This document shows, piece after piece, positions 25,013 to 30,812 of a stretch of 30,812 bases of DNA. How positions within the stretch are numbered: the first letter of the stretch is position 1; every line of letters begins with the position of its first letter. The DNA lies in contig JBLWVL010000035.1 in assembly GCA_048268485.1 (NCBI GenBank), positions 1-30,812 on the forward strand, read 5' to 3'. The notes below the pieces were generated by a model, which was given only the letters and a program-made list of their open reading frames with translations, searched no databases and was not told the DNA's origin. Both the position numbers and the translations under genes were made by a program. The stretch comes from Oceanospirillum sp048268485. GTDB lineage: Bacteria > Pseudomonadota > Gammaproteobacteria > Pseudomonadales > Halomonadaceae.

Positions 25013-25128
25013 TGTACTTCTCCTTTCAGATTTAGACCGGTGACGACTCACCGGCTTTGAAAAAACGCTGACTGATTCGAGTGATAAACACTCCAAACCA
25101 GAGCGATAATTTACAGAGCAGTCGGTAT

Positions 25129-25314
25129 TCAGATGGTTGTCTGATCATCTGCTGTTTGATGCTCTGCCAGAAAACTGCGTATAAAACGGCGAACTTCACG
25201 GGCGGCACTGGTGTCCAGCTCATCACAAAGAGAAACAAAAGCATCTCTTTCCTGCTGATTGATACGGATAATCAGCTGGCTATTTTTTTTCTTTTTTTTC
25301 TCTGACGGCATCAT
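25129..25314 (-). CDS. Ribbon-helix-helix-like small protein
   Basis: A 61-residue protein. After a Lys-rich start, LIIRINQQERDAF matches the beta strand plus first helix of ribbon-helix-helix proteins, and AAREVRRFIRSFL matches the second helix. RHH proteins are usually DNA-binding autorepressors. Two adjacent ATGs (25314, 25311) follow a GGGG-containing stretch; a frame extension to 25368 would cover the predicted promoter and is rejected. Codons 5-11 contain two A8 tracts, prone to slippage. A palindrome at the predicted transcription start fits autoregulation. Confidence 0.55.
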   Translation of the reverse strand: MMPSEKKKKKNSQLIIRINQQERDAFVSLCDELDTSAAREVRRFIRSFLAEHQTADDQTTI

Positions 25315-25355
25315 CAGCCCCGCCTGTCTCTGTATTGGGTATCTAAATGATATCC

Positions 25356-25369
25356 AATGTATATACATT
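25356..25369. promoter_or_regulatory. Palindromic operator candidate of the RHH-like gene
   Basis: AATGTATATACATT (25356-25369) is a perfect 14-bp palindrome. On the minus strand a -35 TTGACC (25394-25399) and a -10 TATCGT (25371-25376) with 17-bp spacing place the transcription start within it. This is a usual place for an autorepressor to bind. Confidence 0.5.
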
Positions 25370-25599
25370 TACGATACGGGGTTACGGCATATGGGTCAAA
25401 TGACAGTTTTATGACATCGGGGTTTTCTATGGAGGTGTTGACCTGGGACAGGGGTATTGCCTCTGTTTAACAAAGGTAGTCCGGCAGCAGTTAGCACCGG
25501 ATGGTAGCACTGAAAAGTGATTCTGGGAGCGCTCAGAGAAAGTACGCGAAAGTAAGGTTTGCTCTCGCGTTGCGTTACACCTTTATTTATTTGACGGAA

Positions 25600-26235
25600 T
25601 CAGATCTCCGTTTTCTCTTTAAACTCGCACAGGTCTTCAATCAGGCAGGAGCCACAGCGTGGTTTGCGCGCTACGCAGGTGTAGCGCCCATGCAGAATAA
25701 GCCAGTGATGGATATCCAGTTTGAACTCTTTGGGCACATGACGCAGCAGTTTTTGCTCCACCTCATCGACATTTTTTCCCCTGGCGATACCGGTGCGATT
25801 AGACACTCTGAAAATATGAGTATCCACTGCGATTGTGGGCTGACCAAAGGCGGTATTCAGCACAACATTAGCGGTTTTACGCCCCACGCCGGGGAGTGCT
25901 TCCAGCTCTTTACGGGTTTGCGGTACTTCGCCGTTGTGCTTATCCAGCAGTATCCGGCAGGTCTTAATGGTATTTTCCGCCTTACTGTTAAACAGACCAA
26001 TGGTTTTGATGTACTCCTTCAGACCATCAACGCCCAGATCATAGATCGCCTGGGGGGTGTTGGCCACCGGGTAAAGTTTAGCTGTAGCCTTGTTGACCCC
26101 GACATCTGTAGCCTGAGCGGAAAGCAGAACAGCAATTAGAAGCTCAAAGGGAGATGTGTAGTTCAGCTCTGTCGTTGGGTGAGGGTTGTTATCCCGTAAG
26201 CGGGAAAAAATCTCATAGCGTTTTGCGGCGTTCAT
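25600..26235 (-). CDS. nth: Endonuclease III
   Basis: A 211-residue DNA glycosylase/AP lyase that removes oxidised pyrimidines in base-excision repair. The helix-hairpin-helix LPGVGRKTA is at 114-122. Catalytic Lys120 and Asp138 (AVDTHIFRV) and the [4Fe-4S] cysteines 187, 194, 197 and 203 sit at exactly the E. coli Nth positions. The start is the ATG at 26235 with a weak Shine-Dalgarno. It is not next to rnf/rsx genes, its common neighbours in this class. Confidence 0.96.
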   Translation of the reverse strand: MNAAKRYEIFSRLRDNNPHPTTELNYTSPFELLIAVLLSAQATDVGVNKATAKLYPVANTPQAIYDLGVDGLKEYIKTIGLFNSKAENTIKTCRILLDKHNGEVPQTRKELEALPGVGRKTANVVLNTAFGQPTIAVDTHIFRVSNRTGIARGKNVDEVEQKLLRHVPKEFKLDIHHWLILHGRYTCVARKPRCGSCLIEDLCEFKEKTEI

Positions 26236-26445
26236 ATTAACGACGGTTCTCGAAAAGAAATGGAGTTTCTGACTGCGTTGGGAGCGTACATGCCTGATGG
26301 CGGTGATCCGTTGCTCTATCGTGTCGGTATTATTTCAGCTGCACAGATTAAAGCCAAGTGACAAGGTTGCTGTGTCTGGCCATAAAAAACATCAGTATAA
26401 ATAAAAAAATAGTGGCTTCCAAAATGACCGTTGGGGTATTTAGTC

Positions 26446-26468
26446 GGGTTGTTATGTTGTAACATTTC
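26446..26468. promoter_or_regulatory. Zur box
   Basis: TGTTATGTTGTAACATTTC (26450-26468) matches the gammaproteobacterial Zur consensus half TGTTATANTATAACATTTC at all but two defined positions. Over the full 23-bp consensus I count 17 of 22. It overlaps the -35 box, so zinc-loaded Zur would block transcription of the downstream zinc operon. Confidence 0.8.
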
Positions 26469-26485
26469 ATGTTTTGTTCTATAAC
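26457..26485 (+). promoter_or_regulatory. Zinc-operon promoter
   Basis: -35 TTGTAA (26457-26462) and -10 TATAAC (26480-26485) are 17 bp apart. This gives a leader of about 90 bases before the DUF2796 gene. The -35 lies inside the Zur box. Confidence 0.6.
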
Positions 26486-26584
26486 GTCAGTCTTTTAAAA
26501 TGTGTTCCGAGTGAATTGTCGGCTCAGGGACTAAATTTTATACTTTCGCTTGCTCGTTGGCTGGTAGCCTACAAAGGATGATTT

Positions 26585-27364
26585 ATGCAATCTGCTGCTT
26601 TTAAACGCCCTGCCCCTTTCAACTATTTCCGTAATCAGCGCCTGAACACTGCCCAGCGTGCGTTTTCTGTGACGACTGCGCTACCCATTCTGGCCCTGCT
26701 ATTGGCAAACCCTGTTAAGGCTGCCGATCTGAGTGCCCATGAGCATGGCGTTGCTCATCTGGCTCTGGCTCAGGATGGTCATGAAATCAGTATCAGTTTT
26801 ACAGCGGCTGCAGATAGTGTGATTGGCTATGAGCATGAACCCACCAATAAAAAAGAGCAGGAAGCGCTTTATCATGCGGATGAAGTATTTCATCACCCGG
26901 AAAAATGGCTGAGTTTGCCCGCCAATTGCGAATTGGAAGAACGCACGGTTTCCCTGCCTTTCCTGGATTCAGAGGGGCATAAAGAGCGCCATCATGCAGA
27001 TGATGACCACGGCCATGATGACCACGATCATGACGAGCATCACGATGAGCACCACGATGACCACGATGACCACGATCATGACGAGCACCACGATGAGCAC
27101 GATCATGACGAGCACCATGATGGCCACGATCATGAGGAGCATCACGATGAGCATGGCCATGACGACCACGACCACGACCACGACCACGGTCATGTTGATG
27201 TTGAAGCCAGCTATACCTTCCACTGTGATAGCGAAGCGGTTTCACCGCTTGAGCTGAAGCTGTTCAGCCAGCTGCCATATCTTGAACTGCTACGTATTGA
27301 GGCGGTCTCTGAGCGTACTGTTGTGGTTACCGAATGGGAAGGAGATGGAAGTCTTGACTGGTAA
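26585..27364 (+). CDS. Periplasmic His-rich zinc-binding protein (DUF2796, ZrgA-like)
   Basis: A 259-residue secreted protein with a long n-region and signal peptide (cleavage near NPVKA-ADL). The DUF2796 N-terminal pattern AHEHGVAHLAL (51-61) follows directly. Residues 132-203 form a His/Asp/Glu linker with 31 His in 72 residues. The C-terminal part (SYTFHCDS, about 209-259) completes the domain; Cys115 and Cys214 could form a disulfide. AAAGGA lies 6 bp before the ATG. By its Zur box and neighbours it probably binds or buffers zinc for the ABC system downstream, like Vibrio ZrgA. Confidence 0.85.
   Translation: MQSAAFKRPAPFNYFRNQRLNTAQRAFSVTTALPILALLLANPVKAADLSAHEHGVAHLALAQDGHEISISFTAAADSVIGYEHEPTNKKEQEALYHADEVFHHPEKWLSLPANCELEERTVSLPFLDSEGHKERHHADDDHGHDDHDHDEHHDEHHDDHDDHDHDEHHDEHDHDEHHDGHDHEEHHDEHGHDDHDHDHDHGHVDVEASYTFHCDSEAVSPLELKLFSQLPYLELLRIEAVSERTVVVTEWEGDGSLDW
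26978..27193 (+). repeat. His/Asp/Glu codon repeat tract
   Basis: The linker is coded by near-tandem CAC/CAT, GAT/GAC and GAG codons; the unit CACGATCATGACGAGCA recurs three times. Such tracts often change length by slippage or recombination, so linker length may vary between strains or assemblies. Confidence 0.8.
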
Positions 27365-28091
27365 GGTGATTATTGACCTGAAACAGCTGAGTTTTGCCTG
27401 GCCTGGACAGGCAAAACCCGCGCTCAGTATTGACGCTTTCCGGCTGAATGCCGGTGAGCGTCTCTTTGTTTATGGGCCGAGTGGCTGTGGTAAAAGTACG
27501 CTGTTGTCCTTGCTGGCCGGTGTTGTTGTTCCGCAGAAGGGGCAGATCACCATTGCGGGCCAGCGGATCGAAGCGCTAAGTGCCGCTAAACGGGATCACT
27601 TTCGGGCGGATCATATTGGTTTGGTGTTTCAGCAGTTCAACCTGCTGCCGTACCTGAACGTGCTGGATAACGTCACCCTGGCCTGTGACTTTTCTCACCA
27701 GCGAGTGGCTAATCTGAAGCAGGCTCAGGTCAGTGCGCTGGATGAGGCGAAACGTTTGCTGAGTCGGCTACTGTTGCCGGAATCTCTCTGGGCGAAATCT
27801 GTAATGAATCTGAGTATCGGGCAGCAGCAGCGTGTCGCTGTGGCACGTGCCTTGATTGGGGCACCGGATCTTATTATAGCGGATGAACCAACATCGGCAC
27901 TGGACAGAGAAAGCCGGGATCAGTTTTTGCAATTATTGATGGCCGAAACAGAACAAAGCGGTAGCTCGCTGGTATTTGTCAGTCATGATGACAGCCTGAA
28001 ATCTCACTTTGATCGTCATCTGCATCTGCCGACCCTGAACCAGGCGGTTAACTCCGTAGGACAGTCAGCGGTAGAAGAGGAGGCAAACTAA
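27354..28091 (+). CDS. ABC ATPase of the MacB/LolD type, zinc operon
   Basis: A 245-residue ATPase. Walker A GPSGCGKST (41-49), Q-loop LVFQQFNLLPYLNVLDN, Walker B LIIADEPTSALD and the H-loop SHDD are intact. The signature reads LSIGQQQRV instead of LSGGQ. The closest pattern is the MacB/LolD (type VII) group. AAGGAG lies 9 bp before a TTG at 27354; an ATG at 27345 is also possible but overlaps that Shine-Dalgarno. The TTG start overlaps the DUF2796 stop by 11 bp, and the gene ends directly before the permease, so the three are translationally linked. Confidence 0.85.
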   Translation: MTGKVIIDLKQLSFAWPGQAKPALSIDAFRLNAGERLFVYGPSGCGKSTLLSLLAGVVVPQKGQITIAGQRIEALSAAKRDHFRADHIGLVFQQFNLLPYLNVLDNVTLACDFSHQRVANLKQAQVSALDEAKRLLSRLLLPESLWAKSVMNLSIGQQQRVAVARALIGAPDLIIADEPTSALDRESRDQFLQLLMAETEQSGSSLVFVSHDDSLKSHFDRHLHLPTLNQAVNSVGQSAVEEEAN

Positions 28092-29402
28092 ATGAGCCTG
28101 AATCTGAGAACTTTACTGCGCCTGTCGACCCGAAGCTTGCTTAACCGCCGCTTAACGGTATTTCTGTCCGTACTGACCATTGCGTTCAGCGTAGCATTAC
28201 TGTTAACCGTTGAACGGGTGCGTACTGAAGCCCGAACCAGTTTTAACCAGACTATCTCAGGTACGGATCTGATCGTAGGTGCCCCCAGTGGGGATCTTCA
28301 GCTGCTGCTGTACTCGGTCTTTCAATTGGGGAATGCCAGCGCCAATATGAGCTGGCAAGCAGCGCAGGAGATTGCTGCCATGCCTGAAGTGGAGTGGACG
28401 CTGCCACTGGCTTTAGGGGATTCCCATAAAGGGTTTCGTGTCATGGGGACCGATGCGACCTATTTCGATCACTATAAGTATGGACGTAAACAACCGTTGG
28501 CCTTTGCTTCTGGTCAGCGATTTGATCAACTTTATCAGGCGGTGATTGGTGCCGAAGTTGCACAAAAGCTGGGTTATAAGGTTGGGGACCGGATGATTAT
28601 TGCCCATGGTATGGGTAAGCATAGCTTTAAAGAACACGATGATAAGCCCTTTACTCTGGTGGGTATACTGGAGCGTACGGGAACGCCGGTTGACCGGTCT
28701 GTGCTGGCCAGCCTTGAAAGTATTGAAGCGATTCACGTTGGCTGGGGTAAGCCGGCACTGGGTGATATCCGCACCCGTTTTGCTGAAAAGCAGGGGAAAA
28801 ATACTTCGCTGAATATGGAACAGCTGCAACCTAAAGCCATTACGGCTCTGTTGGTTGGGGTGAAAAAGAAGACCCAATTGTTCAAAGTTCAGCGCCGTAT
28901 CAATGAAGGTGGACAGGGACTGAAAGTAGTCAGTGAACCCTTACAAGCGGTGATGCCTGCGGTGGCTCTGCAGCAGCTATGGAAATTGGTAGGTGTCGCG
29001 GAGAATGCACTGCTCGTGGTGGCGGGTTTTGTGGTGATCAGTGGCCTGGTGGGGCTGATGTCGGTTATTTTGACCGGGCTGAATGAGCGCCGCCGGGAGA
29101 TCGCTATTCTGCGGGCTATTGGTGCAAGACCCATGCAGGTGATGGTATTACTGGTCGCTGAGGCCTTTATTCTGACCCTGCTGGGGCTGCTGATAGGTGC
29201 GGGGCTTTTCTATCTGCTGCTGTTGGTCGCTGCTCCTGCTGTTTATGATATTTGGGGCATCTGGCTTCCTGTCAGTGGCTTCAGCCTGACTGAGTTGAAG
29301 CTCCTCTGTGTTATCGCTGTTGCGGGGTTGTTGGTAGGGCTTTGGCCGGGGTTGCGGGCTTACCGGATCTCTCTGGCTGAAGGTTTATCCGTCAGGCTAT
29401 AA
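28092..29402 (+). CDS. FtsX/MacB-type ABC permease, zinc operon
   Basis: A 436-residue permease with type VII topology: TM1 at about 21-40, a large periplasmic domain (about 45-300), then three TMs near 300-325, 350-375 and 400-420. The NERRREIAILRAIGARP coupling segment follows TM2, as in MacB, LolC/E and FtsX. It starts on the base after the ATPase stop, with GAGGAGG 8 bp upstream. Type VII systems usually transmit force or move lipids and proteins rather than import ions, so its zinc role is by association with Zur and DUF2796. Confidence 0.88.
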   Translation: MSLNLRTLLRLSTRSLLNRRLTVFLSVLTIAFSVALLLTVERVRTEARTSFNQTISGTDLIVGAPSGDLQLLLYSVFQLGNASANMSWQAAQEIAAMPEVEWTLPLALGDSHKGFRVMGTDATYFDHYKYGRKQPLAFASGQRFDQLYQAVIGAEVAQKLGYKVGDRMIIAHGMGKHSFKEHDDKPFTLVGILERTGTPVDRSVLASLESIEAIHVGWGKPALGDIRTRFAEKQGKNTSLNMEQLQPKAITALLVGVKKKTQLFKVQRRINEGGQGLKVVSEPLQAVMPAVALQQLWKLVGVAENALLVVAGFVVISGLVGLMSVILTGLNERRREIAILRAIGARPMQVMVLLVAEAFILTLLGLLIGAGLFYLLLLVAAPAVYDIWGIWLPVSGFSLTELKLLCVIAVAGLLVGLWPGLRAYRISLAEGLSVRL

Positions 29403-29422
29403 ATCACTTTTAATGTTGTCGG

Positions 29423-29471
29423 TAAGTGCTAAGTCGTATTCTTGATAAGCGCTAAATAGGGTTGATATTAT
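29423..29471 (+). promoter_or_regulatory. Promoter and direct repeats before the DUF3299 gene
   Basis: TTGATA (29442-29447) and TATTAT (29466-29471) are 18 bp apart. TAAGTGCTAA (29423-29432) and TAAGCGCTAA (29446-29455) are direct repeats 23 bp apart that flank or overlap the -35, so a dimeric activator or repressor could bind. The DUF3299 gene may thus be transcribed on its own as well as with the zinc operon. Confidence 0.45.
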
Positions 29472-29502
29472 AGCCCGTTCATTGATTGAAAAGGTTTAAC
29501 GT

Positions 29503-30114
29503 GTGAGACAGCTGAGTCAGAAGTGGGCGCAAAAGATGATTGTGCTGGTTATGGTTGCGTTGGGTTTGGGTATAGCTCCAGCTTGGGGAGCGCAACCAGC
29601 TGGTTTTGATCGGTTGTCTCCTTTAGTGCAATCCCGTTGGAATGAAGATGATCAGCTGTTGGATCTGAGCTGGGAAGACCTGATCCCTGAAGGTTTTCGG
29701 GCAGATGCGATTCTGGATCAGTATGACCCGGAAAGAATAGCGCAGCTGACCGATGACGACCCACTGATTATGGAGATCATGGAGAAGCTGCAGAAAGCAT
29801 ATCAGTCGGCTCCGGTTCTTGGTAAGTTGGACGGTATGCCGGTTCGCCTGGGTGGGTACATTGCTCCCCTGGAGATTACCCCTGAGGGGGTGACCGAGTT
29901 TCTGCTGGTTCCCTATTTCGGTGCCTGTATCCATGTGCCGCCACCGCCTTCTAACCAGATTATCTATGTGAAAACGGAGATTCCTATCGCAGAATCTTTA
30001 CTGGAAGATGCGATCTGGGTAAGTGGCCGCTTATCCATCGACTCCGCAGATACCGACCTCGCACTGGCGGGGTACACGCTTTATTCTGAGCATATCGTGC
30101 CTATCGAGTATTAA
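29503..30114 (+). CDS. DUF3299 exported protein, zinc operon
   Basis: A 203-residue protein with a signal peptide (cleavage near APAWG-AQP). The DUF3299 core is LGGYIAPLEITPEGVTEFLL followed by PYFGACIHVPPPPSNQIIYV, with Cys and His in the ACIHVPPPP motif. The function is unknown; family genes follow DUF2796/ABC genes in other gammaproteobacteria and are Zur-linked in Vibrio. A GTG start has AAAAGG 8 bp upstream. It is 100 bp from the permease with its own candidate promoter. Confidence 0.82.
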   Translation: MRQLSQKWAQKMIVLVMVALGLGIAPAWGAQPAGFDRLSPLVQSRWNEDDQLLDLSWEDLIPEGFRADAILDQYDPERIAQLTDDDPLIMEIMEKLQKAYQSAPVLGKLDGMPVRLGGYIAPLEITPEGVTEFLLVPYFGACIHVPPPPSNQIIYVKTEIPIAESLLEDAIWVSGRLSIDSADTDLALAGYTLYSEHIVPIEY

Positions 30115-30227
30115 GCTTCTGCTAATGATGCAGGTTCAAAAGAAACGTTTTCAATTCTGACGCAAAACACCATGAACTGGTAATATCCCGGATAGCCTCT
30201 TATAGTCAGAGTGTAATGGACTAAGGG

Positions 30228-30779
30228 ATGGATAGGCCTATGCTGTGGCAACCGGTTATTGAATTTTGGTTTAAGGAGCTTTCACCGCAGCAGTGGTGGA
30301 TCAAAGATAATGCGCTGGATCAGATGATCCGGGTACGCTTTGAAGCCACTCTGATTGAGGCGAAAGAGCATGGTTTGGCTGACTGGCGCTACCAGCCCCG
30401 TGGACGCTTGGCTGAGATTATTGTGCTGGATCAGTTCTCGAGAAATATCTACCGGGATACGCCTGAAGCTTTTATCGTTGATAACAGGGCCGTTAAACTG
30501 ACATTGGCGGCCATCGAGTCAGGGGATGACCGATCTTTGACTCAGCAGGAGCGCCTTTTTCTCTATATGCCGCTGATGCATAGTGAAGATTCTGAGATGC
30601 ACGAGATCGCCATCGAGGTGTTCAGTGCCTTAGGCCTGGAAGAAAACCTGGAATTTGAACGTAAGCATAAAGCTATCATTGATCGCTTTGGCCGCTACCC
30701 GCACCGAAACGCTATTCTGGGACGGGAATCCACCCCGGAGGAACTTGAGTTTCTGAAGCAACCCGGCTCCTCATTCTGA
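30228..30779 (+). CDS. DUF924-family protein
   Basis: A 183-residue all-helical protein of the DUF924 family: VIEFWFKELSPQQWW near the N-terminus, RGRLAEIIVLDQFSRNIYRDTPEAF, LYMPLMHSED and the C-terminal RFGRYPHRNAILGRESTPEE are the usual conserved blocks. TPR-like helices have been proposed; the biochemical function is unknown. The start is the ATG at 30228, with AAGGG directly before it; the ATG at 30240 is an alternative. It is separated from the DUF3299 gene by 113 bp with no clear terminator. Confidence 0.88.
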   Translation: MDRPMLWQPVIEFWFKELSPQQWWIKDNALDQMIRVRFEATLIEAKEHGLADWRYQPRGRLAEIIVLDQFSRNIYRDTPEAFIVDNRAVKLTLAAIESGDDRSLTQQERLFLYMPLMHSEDSEMHEIAIEVFSALGLEENLEFERKHKAIIDRFGRYPHRNAILGRESTPEELEFLKQPGSSF

Positions 30780-30812
30780 TGCTACCTTCAGATGAAAATT
30801 AACGGATCAATC

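Larger units (their letters stand above)
26236..26584. other. Divergent spacer between nth and the zinc operon
   Basis: This 349-bp spacer holds the Zur-controlled promoter near its middle. A 33-codon frame (26260-26361) lacks a good Shine-Dalgarno and is not called. The rest is AT-rich with nothing else recognised. Confidence 0.6.

Noticed and set aside
25032..25244. A 70-codon minus-strand frame overlapping the RHH-like gene.
   Set aside because: It overlaps the better-supported RHH-like frame and lacks a Shine-Dalgarno or family likeness.
26260..26361. A 33-codon frame before the zinc operon.
   Set aside because: No proper Shine-Dalgarno, no recognisable features, and the frame is open upstream into nth antisense.
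26978..27193. CRISPR-like repeat appearance.
   Set aside because: The repeats are short codon units inside a coding frame, without spacers.
26969..27257. Open frames on both strands in the His-rich repeat.
   Set aside because: Met/Thr- and Val/Ile-rich translations are by-products of the repetitive CAY/GAY codons.
1..30812. tRNA, rRNA, prophage, insertion sequence or toxin-antitoxin genes.
   Set aside because: None was recognised; the content is ordinary chromosomal genes.

Overview
The window looks like chromosomal core DNA of a marine-type gammaproteobacterium, probably an Oceanospirillales or Pseudomonas relative. That placement is an inference from gene content and order: argF, grxD, a 2-Cys peroxiredoxin, rnt, motY, argG and gloA lie in an order that, from memory, matches the P. 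aeruginosa PA3524-PA3537 neighbourhood. MotY implies a sodium-type or MotY-dependent polar flagellar motor. No rRNA, tRNA, CRISPR array, transposase or phage gene was seen.

Layout. 1-2.2 kb: the 3' end of an unidentified gene, then two divergent alpha/beta hydrolases. 2.3-5.3 kb: an MFS transporter, a KDPG/KHG aldolase and a bacterial eIF2B-like protein. 5.3-8.3 kb: a LysM/LytM lipoprotein, a carboxylesterase, a 35-aa membrane peptide, a disordered 113-aa protein and a DUF4442-like protein. 8.4-9.5 kb: an orphan FbpC-like ABC ATPase. 9.6-15.5 kb: the conserved argF / grxD / peroxiredoxin / rnt / motY / argG block. 15.6-18.4 kb: a persulfide-dioxygenase-like metallo-hydrolase divergent from a SulP transporter, with nested palindromes between them. 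18.5-21.8 kb: small hypotheticals, a crotonase-family protein, GloA and a di-haem cytochrome c. 21.8-24.7 kb: a btuFCD-type cobalamin uptake operon with ATGA overlaps. 24.9-26.2 kb: a 38-aa lysine-rich peptide, a ribbon-helix-helix-like protein and Nth. 26.4-30.1 kb: a Zur-box-controlled zinc operon (His-rich DUF2796 protein, ABC ATPase, FtsX-type permease, DUF3299 protein), resembling Vibrio zrg. A DUF924 gene ends the window.

The parts most worth following up are: (i) the zinc operon, whose ABC components are of the MacB/LolCDE mechanotransmission type rather than importer type, with a 72-residue His/Asp/Glu linker and a Zur box placed on the promoter; (ii) the aldolase plus eIF2B-like pair, where the eIF2B-like protein has Ser at the catalytic Cys position of ribose-1,5-bisphosphate isomerase and MtnA; (iii) the small RHH / lysine-rich peptide locus, with a perfect 14-bp palindrome at the predicted start of transcription and two A8 tracts just after the start codon; (iv) an IscR type-1-like site in front of grxD. 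Many genes end in clear intrinsic terminators, several shared by convergent genes.
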